The position numbers and the translations under genes are program-made. The notes under the pieces are model-generated. The model was not told the DNA's origin and ran no database searches. It was given only the letters and a program-made list of their open reading frames with translations. DNA of 64,000 nucleotides from Chitinophagaceae bacterium (lineage in GTDB: Bacteria > Bacteroidota > Bacteroidia > Chitinophagales > Chitinophagaceae): contig JAIYAN010000017.1 in NCBI GenBank assembly GCA_027489035.1, forward strand, positions 1 through 64,000. The letters are read 5' to 3'. Positions 16,590-25,774 of this stretch are shown piece by piece (position 1 is the first letter of the stretch; each line of letters starts with the position of its first letter).

Positions 16590-17600
16590 TTAAAAATAAT
16601 TTAGTCCCATAGCATTTCTAACCAAATCCATGGTTTTTCTTGCACTTTCTCTTGCCTTATGTGCACCTTTTTCCATCACTTCAATAAGATAGGCATCATT
16701 TGCAAGGATATCATTTGTTTTTTCACGAACAGGCGTAATGAAATTAATCATGTCCTCCGCCAATTGTTTTTTCAAATCGCCATATCTGATGGTGCAATTG
16801 TTGAAATCGGATTCGAATTTTTCAATGACTTCTTCTTTACAAACCAATTTCATTAATGCAAAAATGTTTTCAATATAATCAGGTTTTTTCGAATTCATTT
16901 CTGTAGGCCCGCCATCCGTGAGCGCTTTCATCACTTTCTTTTTAATGGTGTCATTATCATCTGCAAAATAAAGCGTAGACATATTGTTTTCGCTTTTGCT
17001 CATTTTGCCAGAACCATCTAGTCCAGGCACTTTTATCAATTCTTGATTATAGTTGAATGCCCTTGGCTCAGGAAAAATTTCACCATAACGATGGTTGAAT
17101 CGTACCACAAAATTTCGAGCCATTTCCAAATGCTGTTCTTGATCTTTTCCAACAGGAACAAGGCTTGCACGATGCATAATAATATCTGCAGTTTGCAATA
17201 CGGGATAGGTAAGTAAGCCCGCATTGATATTTTCTGGATGTTGTCTGGCTTTATCTTTAAAAGTTACTGTTTTTTCGAGTTCGCCTTTGTATGCAAGCAT
17301 ATTCAGATACAGATATAATTCACCTGTTTCATAGACATGGCTTTGGCAATAAAAGGTGGCTTTATTGGGATCTAAACCACATGCAATATTTTCTGCTAGA
17401 ACTCTTCTTACGTTTCTTTTTAATTCGGCTGTTTCGGGATGTGTGGTTAACGAATGTAAATCGGCAACCATGAAATAGCATTCAAATTCATCTTGCATTT
17501 TCACATAGTTTCTGATAGCGCCAAAATAATTTCCAAGATGCACCATACCCGTTGGCCGAATGCCACTCATTACAATATTTGAAGGAATAATCGCAGACAT
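16590..17600 (-). CDS. trpS: Tryptophanyl-tRNA synthetase
   Basis: It charges tRNA-Trp. The 336-residue class I synthetase has the HIGH-type motif in 'RPTGMVHLGNYFGAIRN' (HLGN), the tryptophan-site segment 'YKGELEKTVTFKDK' and 'PVLQTADIIMHRA', and the KMSKS motif 'DGSGKMSKSENN' near residue 205. It is full length. A TATCTTCG box at 17623-17630 (minus strand, one mismatch) may be the promoter. It is divergent from gatC. Confidence 0.96.
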   Translation of the reverse strand: MSAIIPSNIVMSGIRPTGMVHLGNYFGAIRNYVKMQDEFECYFMVADLHSLTTHPETAELKRNVRRVLAENIACGLDPNKATFYCQSHVYETGELYLYLNMLAYKGELEKTVTFKDKARQHPENINAGLLTYPVLQTADIIMHRASLVPVGKDQEQHLEMARNFVVRFNHRYGEIFPEPRAFNYNQELIKVPGLDGSGKMSKSENNMSTLYFADDNDTIKKKVMKALTDGGPTEMNSKKPDYIENIFALMKLVCKEEVIEKFESDFNNCTIRYGDLKKQLAEDMINFITPVREKTNDILANDAYLIEVMEKGAHKARESARKTMDLVRNAMGLNYF

Positions 17601-17707
17601 TTTACATTAATTTTAGAGGTAACGAAGATAACGATTGTAGTTTTATAATAGAATTACTTTAGAATAATTCAAAAATAAATATCAGGGTTTCTATCGTTCA
17701 AAAACAA

Positions 17708-17715
17708 TACATTTG
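17708..17715 (+). promoter_or_regulatory. -7 box of gatC
   Basis: TACATTTG is an exact consensus match whose last base lies 5 nt before ATG 17720. If this is the promoter, the mRNA would be leaderless from 17720 or carry a very short leader to ATG 17732. Confidence 0.5.
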
Positions 17716-17719
17716 TTTT

Positions 17720-18010
17720 ATGGAAATAAACATGTCCACCATAGATAAACTTAGTGCATTGTCTAAATTGGAATTTGATGAACAAGAGAAATTAAATCTT
17801 CAAGTTGAATTGCAGAAAATGTTGGATTTTATAGAAAAATTAAACGAAGTGGATACTGAAGGCATTGAACCTTTGATGCATATTTCCAATCAATACGATG
17901 TATTTAGAAAAGATGAGGTTTCGGGTGACTTTTCTGCATATGAAGCATTAAGCAACGCCAATAACAAAAACGAACAATTTTTCTTAGTTCCAAAAGTGAT
18001 TAACAAATAA
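17720..18010 (+). CDS. gatC: Asp/Glu-tRNA amidotransferase subunit C
   Basis: GatC is the small subunit of the GatCAB complex, which amidates misacylated Glu-tRNA-Gln or Asp-tRNA-Asn. The 96 residues show the family's N-terminal helices '[17 protein letters not shown]' and '[19 protein letters not shown]', followed by the extended tail 'DVFRKDEV...FFLVPKVI'. gatA and gatB are not in the window. Two starts are possible: ATG 17720, or ATG 17732 ('MSTIDK'). An ABC ATPase follows 5 nt after the stop. Confidence 0.92.
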   Translation: MEINMSTIDKLSALSKLEFDEQEKLNLQVELQKMLDFIEKLNEVDTEGIEPLMHISNQYDVFRKDEVSGDFSAYEALSNANNKNEQFFLVPKVINK

Positions 18011-18015
18011 CAAAT

Positions 18016-18729
18016 ATGGATTCAATTCTTCATTTAGAAAATATATTAAAGAGTTATTTTTTGGGCAAACAAGAGTTACCTGTTTTGAAAGGTATTTCAA
18101 TGGACATTTTGCGAAATGAGTATGTGGCGTTAATGGGTCCGAGTGGTTCGGGGAAATCTACATTGATGAATATTTTGGGTTGTTTGGATTCACCAACAGG
18201 CGGAAAATATGTTTTAAATGGAAAAGATGTAAGTAGGATGCATGATGATGAATTGGCAGCGGTGCGCAACAAAGAAATTGGTTTTGTATTTCAACAATTT
18301 AATTTACTTCCTCGTTTGACAGCTGCTGAAAATGTGGCCTTACCTTTAGTGTATAGCGGGGTTTCAAAAAAAGAAAGAATAGAGCGTGCGCATGCTGTGT
18401 TAACTAAGGTTAGATTAGAAGATAGGATGCACCACAAGCCAAATGAATTAAGTGGTGGGCAATGTCAGCGTGTAGCTATTGCACGAGCATTAATAAATGA
18501 CCCTTCGATAATATTAGCAGATGAGCCAACTGGAAATCTTGATTCCAAAACTTCTCATGAAATCATGGAAATTTTAGGAAAAATTCATAATGATGGAAAC
18601 ACGGTAGTATTGGTAACCCATGAAGAAGATATCTCTAATTTCGCCCATCGCGTTATCCGTTTAAAAGACGGTTTGATAGAAACCGATCGATTAAATTCAA
18701 ATCCTTCAGTGATTTTGGAAAATCTTTAA
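18016..18729 (+). CDS. ABC transporter ATP-binding protein, LolD/MacB type
   Basis: The 237-residue ATPase has Walker A 'GPSGSGKST' (residues 42-50), the Q-loop in '[18 protein letters not shown]', signature '[15 protein letters not shown]', Walker B '[12 protein letters not shown]' and switch His in 'VLVTHEED'. This set and the '[12 protein letters not shown]' segment are typical of the LolD/MacB/FtsE branch, which works with FtsX-like permeases on lipoproteins, peptides or export. No permease gene is adjacent, so the substrate is open. It is likely co-transcribed with gatC. Confidence 0.88.
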   Translation: MDSILHLENILKSYFLGKQELPVLKGISMDILRNEYVALMGPSGSGKSTLMNILGCLDSPTGGKYVLNGKDVSRMHDDELAAVRNKEIGFVFQQFNLLPRLTAAENVALPLVYSGVSKKERIERAHAVLTKVRLEDRMHHKPNELSGGQCQRVAIARALINDPSIILADEPTGNLDSKTSHEIMEILGKIHNDGNTVVLVTHEEDISNFAHRVIRLKDGLIETDRLNSNPSVILENL

Positions 18730-18768
18730 ACTATTTCATTTAATATTTGTTTGCAATAAAAAAAGTAG

Positions 18769-19332
18769 ATGTCATTAAAAATTTATACTAAAACTGGGGA
18801 TTCAGGAACAACCAGTTTAATTGGCGGCACAAAAGTTCCAAAAAGTCATATCCGTATTGAAAGCTATGGTACTGTGGATGAGTTGAATTCATTTATAGGT
18901 TTGGCTAATGATTTAATACAACATGAACATAGTAACGTAATGTTGAAAGAAATACAGGATCGATTATTTACCATAGGTTCATCATTGGCATGCGACCCTG
19001 ACAAAGAGCCATTAATGAAAATTCCAGATTTAAAGGAAACGGATATTTTGCTTTTGGAATCAGAAATAGATGCGATGAATTTGGAGCTTCCTCCCATGAA
19101 GTCTTTTATTTTACCAGGTGGTCATCAAGCAATTTCTACATTACATGTGTGTAGATGTGTTTGTAGAAGAGCAGAAAGAATCTGTGTATTCATGCAAGAA
19201 GAAAAAATATTTGTAGATACACTGGTGATAAAATATTTGAATAGGTTAAGTGATTATTTATTTGTGTTATCCAGATATATTGGCCATTTGCTTTCAGCTC
19301 CGGAAGTACCTTGGAAAGCAAGAATTAGCTAG
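18769..19332 (+). CDS. Cob(I)alamin adenosyltransferase, PduO type
   Basis: It transfers adenosyl from ATP to cob(I)alamin, making coenzyme B12. The 187-residue chain opens with the ATP-binding motif 'IYTKTGDSGTTSLIGG' and has 'RIESYGTVDELNSFIGLA' and, later, 'CRCVCRRAER', the conserved arginine helix of the PduO/MMAB family. 'LNRLSDYLFVLSRY' closes the domain. No corrin biosynthesis genes lie nearby, which suggests scavenging of B12. It starts 39 nt after the ABC ATPase gene. Confidence 0.92.
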   Translation: MSLKIYTKTGDSGTTSLIGGTKVPKSHIRIESYGTVDELNSFIGLANDLIQHEHSNVMLKEIQDRLFTIGSSLACDPDKEPLMKIPDLKETDILLLESEIDAMNLELPPMKSFILPGGHQAISTLHVCRCVCRRAERICVFMQEEKIFVDTLVIKYLNRLSDYLFVLSRYIGHLLSAPEVPWKARIS

Positions 19333-19390
19333 AAAAAATGATTTTTTAATTATTGTTGATTAATTTCTTTTTCAAGTAGACAATATTTTA

Positions 19391-19398
19391 TACATTTG
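19391..19398 (+). promoter_or_regulatory. -7 box of tRNA-Met
   Basis: TACATTTG is an exact TAnnTTTG match 19 nt before the tRNA 5' end. No clear TTG is found at -33. Confidence 0.55.
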
Positions 19399-19417
19399 CC
19401 ACCCTTTAACCAAGGAC

Positions 19418-19491
19418 GCCGGGGTAGCTCAGCTGGTTAGAGCACAGGATTCATAACCCTGAGGTCGGCAGTTCAAGTCTGCTCCCCGGTA
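19418..19491 (+). tRNA. tRNA-Met (anticodon CAT)
   Basis: It is a 74-nt cloverleaf. The acceptor stem is GCCGGGG/CCCCGGT, the D-arm GCTCAGCTGGTTAGAGC, the anticodon loop TTCATAA with CAT at 19452-19454, and the T-arm GGCAGTTCAAGTCTGCT. The 1-72 position is a G-U wobble pair, not the unpaired base of an initiator, so an elongator tRNA-Met is more likely. A lysidine-modified tRNA-Ile cannot be excluded. CCA is not encoded. Confidence 0.94.
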
Positions 19492-19493
19492 CT

Positions 19494-19574
19494 AAAAGTC
19501 AGAACGAGAATGAAAGCGAGAGCGGACATTTGACTCTGACTTTTTTCTTCATTCTCATTCTGTTTCTCGCTTTC
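19494..19574 (+). repeat. Structured repeat T1 (includes the tRNA-Met terminator)
   Basis: AAAAGTCAGA (19494-19503) pairs with TCTGACTTTT (19535-19544) to give an intrinsic terminator with a T-run. Inside and after it are further complementary arms: GAGAATGAA with TTCATTCTC, and GAAAGCGAGA with TCTCGCTTTC. A second copy of about 80 nt lies at 20467-20548 with arm changes that compensate each other. Confidence 0.7.
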
Positions 19575-19610
19575 ATACAAAAAATCAATAATCTTATTTA
19601 ATAAATTCTA

Positions 19611-19643
19611 TAAAATCTATTACCACCCGGTTAGATTATTGTC
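19611..19643 (+). repeat. Direct repeat B1 left of the MntA/HepT pair
   Basis: The 33-bp segment centred on ACCACCCGGTTAGA is repeated at 20420-20452 with 28 of 33 positions equal. The two copies lie in direct orientation on either side of mntA-hepT, 809 bp apart. Confidence 0.65.
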
Positions 19644-19705
19644 ATCCTACCGGTACAGTGTTGTTTTATAATACAATAGTTGTTTTGTAAAATAACAAAG
19701 GGTAT

Positions 19706-19740
19706 AAAGCCTCAGAAGAAATTCTGGGGCATTTTGTTTA
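19706..19740 (+). terminator. Terminator-like hairpin upstream of mntA
   Basis: GCCTCAGAA and TTCTGGGGC pair around GAAA (19709-19730) and are followed by ATTTTGTTT. It may stop read-through from the tRNA side before the mntA promoter. Confidence 0.5.
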
Positions 19741-19750
19741 CTTATTTTGT

Positions 19751-19758
19751 TATATTTG
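19751..19758 (+). promoter_or_regulatory. -7 box of mntA-hepT
   Basis: TATATTTG matches TAnnTTTG and ends 10 nt before ATG 19768. Inverted repeats in the T/A-rich text at about 19660-19700 could be autoregulatory sites. Confidence 0.45.
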
Positions 19759-19767
19759 ATTTAGTAA

Positions 19768-20058
19768 ATGACTACACTAAACGATATTAAAAATACTTTA
19801 ATGCAACTCAAGCCTGAATTGCAAAAAAAGTACCATGTCAAAACATTAGGTATTTTTGGTTCTGCAGCTAGAAATGAATTAACACCTCAAAGTGATATTG
19901 ATATTATTGTTGATTTTGACCAACCCATTGGGATTACCTTTATTGATTTGGCTGAGTATTTAGAAATTAAAATGAAATATCCTGTTGATTTGGTGTCTCA
20001 AAAGGGAATCAAGCCCCAATATTTTGCCTCAATTGAGAAAGAAATTATTTATGTCTAA
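19768..20058 (+). CDS. mntA: MNT-domain nucleotidyltransferase antitoxin, MntA type
   Basis: The 96-residue minimal nucleotidyltransferase has the catalytic GS motif in 'GIFGSAARNE' (Gly31-Ser32) and the metal-binding carboxylates in 'SDIDIIVDFD' (Asp43, Asp45). In described MntA/HepT systems this enzyme adds AMP units to a tyrosine of the HEPN toxin and silences it. The hepT start codon overlaps its last 8 nt, a strong sign of a paired system. The pair sits directly after tRNA-Met between duplicated repeats, consistent with an acquired module. Confidence 0.9.
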   Translation: MTTLNDIKNTLMQLKPELQKKYHVKTLGIFGSAARNELTPQSDIDIIVDFDQPIGITFIDLAEYLEIKMKYPVDLVSQKGIKPQYFASIEKEIIYV

Positions 20059-20380
20059 AAGAACACCTCAGCTGCTAATCCAAGATATTTTGGAAAGCTG
20101 TCACAAAATCATAGAATATTCTGATGGTATGACTTATGATGATTTTGTAAAAGACTCAAAAACGATTGATGCAGTTATTAGAAATTTTGAAATAATAGGA
20201 GAAGCAGCAAATAGATTACCAGATTATTTTAAAGAAAGTCATTCTGAAATTGATTGGCACAGAATACGCGGATTTAGGAATAGAATTGTTCATGATTATA
20301 TGGGTATTGATTATGAAATCGTTTGGGAAATACGTGATAAATATCTGATCGACTTAATTGTTTCATTAGAAAAAATATAA
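20051..20380 (+). CDS. hepT: HEPN-domain ribonuclease toxin, HepT type (DUF86)
   Basis: The frame is open from 19985, but ATG 20051 gives 'MSKRTPQLLIQDILESCHKI', the normal DUF86 start, and an 8-nt overlap (ATGTCTAA) with mntA. The 109 residues form the helical HEPN fold. The RNase motif Rx4HxY is intact as R76-NRIV-H81-D-Y83; the tyrosine is the residue AMPylated by MntA in characterised systems. 'FEIIGEAANRLP' is the other conserved DUF86 segment. It should act in the cytoplasm on RNA. Confidence 0.9.
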   Translation: MSKRTPQLLIQDILESCHKIIEYSDGMTYDDFVKDSKTIDAVIRNFEIIGEAANRLPDYFKESHSEIDWHRIRGFRNRIVHDYMGIDYEIVWEIRDKYLIDLIVSLEKI

Positions 20381-20419
20381 TTTGTCGTCGTTAATTACTC
20401 AATTCATTATTAAATAACA

Positions 20420-20452
20420 TCAAATCCATCACCACCCGGTTAGATAATTGAC
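20420..20452 (+). repeat. Direct repeat B2 right of the MntA/HepT pair
   Basis: This is the second copy of the 33-bp segment containing ACCACCCGGTTAGA, in the same orientation as B1. Confidence 0.65.
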
Positions 20453-20466
20453 CTTATAAGAATACA

Positions 20467-20548
20467 AAAAGTCAGAGCGATAAAGTGAGCGAGATCGGAA
20501 ATTTGACTCTGACTTTTTTTAATCATTCACTTTCTGTTTCTCGCACTT
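20467..20548 (+). repeat. Structured repeat T2
   Basis: It is a second copy of the element after tRNA-Met. AAAAGTCAGAG and CTCTGACTTTTTTT form a terminator for mntA-hepT. The arms AAAGTGA with TCACTTT, and GCGAGA with TCTCGC, pair as in T1 despite changed sequence. Confidence 0.7.
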
Positions 20549-20639
20549 ATTAAATCAAGTTATTTTTAATGTACAAGAATTTCAATAACAACAATTCTTT
20601 TTTTAGGTAACTCAATAAGTTTATTAAAGATTAAATCTT

Positions 20640-23114
20640 TTAAGGTCTCGCCTTAAATATGGAAAATATAGTATTGTTCTCAATGATTTGAATGTCGAAT
20701 ATGTCTGAAATTCCATCTCCAGAACAATCTGAGTTATTGTAGCCAAATGAGAAGTTTGAAACATCATTCTCCGTGATTTGAATGTCAAAAATATCAACAC
20801 TTCCATCTAGGTTTATATCACCAGAATAAAATGCATATTTGCCATCTGTCATTAGCTTCATTGGTGTATTTATACCGTCTGAATAAGCTTTTGTAGATGT
20901 AGTTGAAAAATCATATTTAGTGCTGTCTGTAATTGTAATTGGTAATGCGCTCCAAGTTTCAATATGGCTCCTGTTTTTTATAGAGATGTAATAAGAACCA
21001 CCTATTACATAAGATGGGAAAAAGGCTAAAGCAGTTCCAGTCTTCGTAAGCAATACTTTTGTTGAATGGTCAGGCTCTGATGCTGTTAGGTTTGAAGGGC
21101 TCCACAATCCAACAATAACTGAGTCTGAAGCATTTACATCGTTGCTAATGCCCAAATCATATAAAGTCGGTTTCATAATACCGTTAGAATTGTAAAGTCC
21201 TTCTAGGAAACATTTTATTTGAAATATTGCATTTGCCGAACTGCAGTTTGCAACTGTTGGTCTGTTTCCCGAAATTTCAAGCCAATCAATATCAGCTGTT
21301 GCGGAAGCTGTTATTGATTCTAATTTAATATTGTGTATGCCAGCAGTTAAGAATACTGAAAGAATAGTGTTTGAAAAAGTAGTGCTTGAATTTGTTTTTG
21401 GGAATGCTAAACTTGAATTAATCACAGTGGTATCAATCACTAATTTCATTGCGTAAGTGTTGCTTGCGCTGCTATTTACATATCTCCAGTTTAAAGTATA
21501 ATAACCATCAGAAGGAATGTTTATCTTCCAATTGACATTTCTTCCAATTGAATTGGTAAGATTAATTACTCTTGCATTATTTGCCCCTGTATTGGTGCTT
21601 ATAGCGCCAGTGTATGAGCATAGCCCATTTATAGAAGTTGCGGTATCTTCAATACGAATCAGATTTGAATTTAAAACAGGAATCAATTGAAAATTTGCGG
21701 TAATTGATTTATTAATTGTTGCTGAAAATGTTATTGTTGGGTTTGTGCCTGTTGTGTCTCCACTCCAGTTTATAAATGCATAACCAGCGTTAGGCGTTGC
21801 CGTTAGTGTAATTGCATTTCCAACAATATAGCTACCTCCACCAGAAACAGATCCGCCAATTGATGGATTTGCAGCAGTTGTTATGATTACATTAGAGCTT
21901 GTAATAGGCGTAAAATTCGCTGTGATGTTTTTATTTCCATTCATGAAAACATTTATTGAAGCATTTGTTGAAACGGTATCTCCAGACCAACTTGAAAAGC
22001 TATATCCATTTGCGGCTGTGGCTGTAATTGTTGCAATTGAACCTGAAAGATATGTACCAGCTCCTGTTATAGATCCGCTTGCATTTGGGTTGACGTTTGT
22101 TGCTAAGGTATAAGTTGTGGTTTCTGAACTGCAGCCACATGTAGTAGGGTTTTGCATCGTTGCACCTGCACCGCATGTTGGATTACTTACGATTGATTTT
22201 ATATTCGCCGCTGGTGTTATGATTAAGGAATAAGGAGGACTGAACGAAGTCCCACTACCCAAATTGTTACCTGAAGTTGCATTGAAAAAATTATTTCTTG
22301 AAGTAACAGCAGTGAAATTGTTTTGATATAAATCAATAGGAGTAGATACACTGTCGAAATAATTACTCTCCACTAAAATATCTGCTTCAATACCTGCACG
22401 AACACAATAACTCGTCTGTTTACTGTTGAAATAATTATTTACCACATGCACTTGTCCAAATCTTACCCTCGGCATTCTTTCAACACAGCCAGACGTCCAC
22501 CAGTTATACATCATGGTTATTTTGAGCTTGTCCCTATCAGTGATTTTTGTGTCAGAGTTACCTAATAAATTACAGAATTGATGATTTACGGATGCAGATG
22601 TATAAGAAAATTTACACCATGTTACAGCAACATAATTCGCTCCGTTTGTGATATCCATATTTCCATCCTGACCGTCATAAATATCACAATGATCTATCCA
22701 AACATTAGATGCACCATCAATCGCAATACAGTCCACACCATTTACATCTACTGATCCTGGTCCTTGAATTCTCATGTTTCTGATGATAACATTGTTGTTT
22801 TTTACATCAAAGCCTCCAATCAAAGTTGCTCCCGGCAAGCCAATAATGGTTTTGTTTGCTGCAACAAGAACTCTTGTGGACACTCCTGCACCCATGATTC
22901 CAGAAACATAAATAACTTTTGCACCAATTGAATTTGCTTGTGTTTGAAGATCAGCAAGTGTGCTTACTGTAATGGGAATTGAATTACCTCCGCCAGTTGT
23001 TCCTCCATTTAATGTGGCCCAACCAATAGGTGCGCATAAATCTTGTGCAATTAGGTTAATGTGAGCAACACAAAAAATAATGATAAAGCAGATGGTTTTA
23101 AATAGGTTTTTCAT
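20640..23114 (-). CDS. Secreted multi-domain pectate lyase (PL1 family)
   Basis: The 824-residue protein starts with a signal peptide (about 1-24, ending 'INLIAQ'). A PL1-type right-handed beta-helix follows (about 25-320), with calcium-site-like 'WIDHCDIYDGQDGNMDI' and the catalytic-region motif 'ERMPRVRFGQVHVVNNYF'. Next come two divergent InlB-type repeats (about 330-480, each ending 'NITANF' or 'SITANF'), a CBM6/CBM35-like sugar-binding module (about 485-620), and a C-terminal module found in Bacteroidota secreted proteins with two dockerin-like calcium loops ('DINLDGSVDIFD', 'CSGDGISDIFD'). It should cleave polygalacturonate outside the cell. No other polysaccharide genes or SusC/D pair lie nearby. 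Confidence 0.88.
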   Translation of the reverse strand: MKNLFKTICFIIIFCVAHINLIAQDLCAPIGWATLNGGTTGGGNSIPITVSTLADLQTQANSIGAKVIYVSGIMGAGVSTRVLVAANKTIIGLPGATLIGGFDVKNNNVIIRNMRIQGPGSVDVNGVDCIAIDGASNVWIDHCDIYDGQDGNMDITNGANYVAVTWCKFSYTSASVNHQFCNLLGNSDTKITDRDKLKITMMYNWWTSGCVERMPRVRFGQVHVVNNYFNSKQTSYCVRAGIEADILVESNYFDSVSTPIDLYQNNFTAVTSRNNFFNATSGNNLGSGTSFSPPYSLIITPAANIKSIVSNPTCGAGATMQNPTTCGCSSETTTYTLATNVNPNASGSITGAGTYLSGSIATITATAANGYSFSSWSGDTVSTNASINVFMNGNKNITANFTPITSSNVIITTAANPSIGGSVSGGGSYIVGNAITLTATPNAGYAFINWSGDTTGTNPTITFSATINKSITANFQLIPVLNSNLIRIEDTATSINGLCSYTGAISTNTGANNARVINLTNSIGRNVNWKINIPSDGYYTLNWRYVNSSASNTYAMKLVIDTTVINSSLAFPKTNSSTTFSNTILSVFLTAGIHNIKLESITASATADIDWLEISGNRPTVANCSSANAIFQIKCFLEGLYNSNGIMKPTLYDLGISNDVNASDSVIVGLWSPSNLTASEPDHSTKVLLTKTGTALAFFPSYVIGGSYYISIKNRSHIETWSALPITITDSTKYDFSTTSTKAYSDGINTPMKLMTDGKYAFYSGDINLDGSVDIFDIQITENDVSNFSFGYNNSDCSGDGISDIFDIQIIENNTIFSIFKARP

Positions 23115-23331
23115 TTTTTAAAAATCTTTTATAGATGATAATTAGCTCCTATTTTAAAATAGACAGAACACTTAACTATTACAAGTTTTTTATGAAGATA
23201 AAAAATATCTATGCGTCTGTTTAAATTTTTACGTAATCGTTTACGCTTTTTAGAAAATTCTATATAAAAAGACAACTTTTAAAGAATTTTCACATTAAAA
23301 ATAAAATCTAGTTTTATTAATGCGCTAATCG

Positions 23332-23339
23332 TAAATTTG
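23332..23339 (+). promoter_or_regulatory. -7 box of gap
   Basis: TAAATTTG is an exact TAnnTTTG match 42 nt before ATG 23381, in a 266-bp divergent gap with the pectate lyase gene. No TTG is evident at -33. Confidence 0.45.
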
Positions 23340-23380
23340 CCGAGTCAAAAAATATATTTTAAAACGTATAAAAATTTATT

Positions 23381-24394
23381 ATGAGTACAGTAAAAGTTGC
23401 CATCAATGGATTCGGTAGAATTGGCCGTCTAGTTTTTCGTCAAATTTTTAATATGGAAGGGGTAGATGTAGTAGCGATTAATGATTTAACTAGTCCGGAA
23501 GTGCTTGCTCATTTATTAAAATATGATAGTGCTCAAGGTAGATTTTCAGAAAAAGTTTCTCATACCGAAAACGCAATCGTTGTTAACGGTCATGAAGTAA
23601 AAATATATGCTCAAAAAGATCCTGCACAAATTCCTTGGGGAGCGCATGATGTAGATGTTGTAATTGAAAGTACTGGATTTTTTACCGACAAAGCTAAGGC
23701 TGAAGCGCACTTAACAGCTGGTGCTAAAAGAGTTGTAATTTCTGCTCCTGCTACTGGAGATTTGAAAACGGTTGTTTATAATGTTAACCATGCTATCCTT
23801 GATGGTAGCGAAACCATCATCAGTTGCGCTAGTTGTACTACAAATTGCTTGGCGCCAATGGCAAAAGTATTGAATGATAATTTTGGAATTGTTACCGGAA
23901 TTATGAGTACAATTCATGCGTACACAAATGATCAAAATACATTGGATGCACCTCATCCAAAAGGAGACCTTCGCAGAGCTAGAGCTGCTGCTGCCAACAT
24001 CGTACCTAATAGTACAGGCGCTGCAAAAGCAATTGGTTTAGTATTGCCAGAATTAAAAGGTAAACTAGACGGTGGTGCACAAAGAATACCAGTAATTACA
24101 GGTTCTGTAACTGAATTATATTCTATTTTGGAAAAAACAGCTTCTGCAGATGAAATCAATGCTGCAATGAAAGCTGCAAGCAATGAAAGCTTTGGCTACA
24201 ACGAAGATGAAATTGTTAGTAGCGATGTAATTGGCATTCATTATGGTTCATTGTTTGATGCTACACAAACGAAAGTAATGTCTGTAGGAGATAAGCAAAT
24301 GGTTAAAACAGTGAGCTGGTACGATAATGAAATGAGCTATGTGTCTCAATTGGTTCGTACAGTAAAATATTTTGCCGGATTAATTTCGAAGTAA
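23381..24394 (+). CDS. gap: Glyceraldehyde-3-phosphate dehydrogenase, type I
   Basis: It oxidises glyceraldehyde-3-phosphate to 1,3-bisphosphoglycerate with NAD in glycolysis. The 337 residues include the NAD-binding '[16 protein letters not shown]' at the N-terminus and the active-site '[17 protein letters not shown]', with the catalytic Cys being the first in SCTTNC (about residue 153). '[14 protein letters not shown]', '[12 protein letters not shown]' and 'SWYDNEMSY' near the end are also standard. pgk follows on the same strand after 99 bp containing dispersed repeats. Confidence 0.97.
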   Translation: MSTVKVAINGFGRIGRLVFRQIFNMEGVDVVAINDLTSPEVLAHLLKYDSAQGRFSEKVSHTENAIVVNGHEVKIYAQKDPAQIPWGAHDVDVVIESTGFFTDKAKAEAHLTAGAKRVVISAPATGDLKTVVYNVNHAILDGSETIISCASCTTNCLAPMAKVLNDNFGIVTGIMSTIHAYTNDQNTLDAPHPKGDLRRARAAAANIVPNSTGAAKAIGLVLPELKGKLDGGAQRIPVITGSVTELYSILEKTASADEINAAMKAASNESFGYNEDEIVSSDVIGIHYGSLFDATQTKVMSVGDKQMVKTVSWYDNEMSYVSQLVRTVKYFAGLISK

Positions 24395-24493
24395 TTTAAG
24401 GTTTAATTCGCTATGCTGTTTTAAGGGTTTAATTCACTTCGTTGGTTTGAACCCTTAAACTATTAAACCTTTAAACCCTTAAACCTTTTTTGC
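24395..24493 (+). repeat. gap-pgk spacer of TTTAA(A/C) repeats
   Basis: 'aagggtttaattcacttcgttggtttg' type text followed by 'aacccttaaactattaaacc' forms imperfect inverted repeats. The same family occurs at 290-330, 25694-25740, 50840-50870, 52240-52300, 53836-53900 and 56695-56735. Confidence 0.6.
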
Positions 24494-25693
24494 ATGTCTA
24501 CTTTTTCTACATATAATTTCTCCAATAAAAAAGCACTCATTCGTGTTGATTTCAATGTGCCGTTAAATGATCAGTTTGACATTACAGACGATACCAGAAT
24601 GACTGCGACCATTCCAACAATTAAAAAAATATTGTTGGATGGCGGAAGTGTAATTTTAATGAGTCATTTGGGACGTCCAAAAGACGGACCTACAGATAAG
24701 TATTCACTGAAACATTTGGTTGCGCATCTTAAAAATTTATTGGGTAATGTTGAAGTAGATTTTGCAAATGATTGTATTGGAGAAGAAGCCATTCAAAAAT
24801 CTGCTGCGTTGAAACCAGGTCAGGTATTGCTTTTAGAAAACCTTCGTTTTTATAAAGAAGAAGAGAAAGGGGATGTAGCATTTGCTGAAAAATTAAGCAA
24901 GTTGGGTGATGTATATGTAAATGATGCTTTCGGAACTGCCCATCGTGCGCATGCTTCTACAGCTGTAATTGCTCAATATTTTTCAACAGAAAATAAGATG
25001 TTTGGGTTGTTGATGGAAGCAGAGGTTTTGAATGCAGAAAAAGTGATGCACGATGCTCAAAAACCATTTACAGCAATTATTGGTGGAGCAAAAGTGTCGG
25101 ATAAAATATTAATTATTGAAAACCTTTTAAATCGCGCTACAGATATTATCATCGGTGGCGGAATGGCATACACTTTTTGGAAGGCTCAAGGTAAAATAAT
25201 TGGAAACTCTTTATGTGAAGATGATCGTATGTCATTGGCACTAGAAATTTTAGAAAAAGCAAAATCACTTGGTGTAAACATTCATTTGCCAATGGATAGC
25301 ACCATTGCAGATAAATTTGCGGCTGATGCTCAAACGACCAATTGCGAAAGTTTTGACATTCCAACAGGTTGGATGGGACTTGATATTGGACAAAAATCGG
25401 TTGCTGATTTTAGAGAAGTGATTTTAAAAAGTAAAACCATTTTATGGAACGGTCCAATGGGCGTTTTTGAAATGGAAAAATTTCAAAATGGCACAAAGTC
25501 AATTGCATTGGCTGTTGCAGAAGCTACAAAAAATGGTGCATTTAGTTTAGTTGGTGGCGGAGATAGCGTTGCTGCTGTAAATATGTTCCACTTATCAGAG
25601 CAAGTGAGTTATGTGTCAACGGGTGGTGGTGCTATGCTTGAGTATTTTGAAGGAAAGGAATTGCCGGGGATTGCGGCGATAAAATCTGTTTAA
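24494..25693 (+). CDS. pgk: Phosphoglycerate kinase
   Basis: It transfers phosphate from 1,3-bisphosphoglycerate to ADP. The 399 residues have the substrate-site motifs '[10 protein letters not shown]' near residue 16, '[18 protein letters not shown]', '[16 protein letters not shown]' and '[15 protein letters not shown]'. The nucleotide-binding domain has '[10 protein letters not shown]', 'NGPMGVFE' and '[10 protein letters not shown]'. All are intact. It pairs with gap upstream in a glycolytic unit. Confidence 0.97.
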   Translation: MSTFSTYNFSNKKALIRVDFNVPLNDQFDITDDTRMTATIPTIKKILLDGGSVILMSHLGRPKDGPTDKYSLKHLVAHLKNLLGNVEVDFANDCIGEEAIQKSAALKPGQVLLLENLRFYKEEEKGDVAFAEKLSKLGDVYVNDAFGTAHRAHASTAVIAQYFSTENKMFGLLMEAEVLNAEKVMHDAQKPFTAIIGGAKVSDKILIIENLLNRATDIIIGGGMAYTFWKAQGKIIGNSLCEDDRMSLALEILEKAKSLGVNIHLPMDSTIADKFAADAQTTNCESFDIPTGWMGLDIGQKSVADFREVILKSKTILWNGPMGVFEMEKFQNGTKSIALAVAEATKNGAFSLVGGGDSVAAVNMFHLSEQVSYVSTGGGAMLEYFEGKELPGIAAIKSV

Positions 25694-25742
25694 AGGTTTA
25701 ATTTGCTGCGCGGGTTTAATGGTGGAATGGTTTGTGAGTTTT

Positions 25743-25770
25743 GTAAGGGTTTAAAATTTTCAACCCTTAC
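25743..25770. repeat. Hairpin of the GGGTTGAA family between pgk and ubiX
   Basis: GTAAGGGTTTAAAA and TTTTCAACCCTTAC pair almost fully. It lies between two convergent genes and may act as a terminator for both. Related copies lie at 15814, 43995 and 49795. Confidence 0.55.
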
Positions 25771-25774
25771 TATG

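Noticed and set aside
18730..18768. Cobalamin riboswitch upstream of the adenosyltransferase
   Set aside because: The gap is only 39 nt, too short for a B12 riboswitch, and no B12-box text is present.
18864..19097. Antisense ORF within the adenosyltransferase gene
   Set aside because: Shadow of a strongly supported gene on the other strand, with no independent features.
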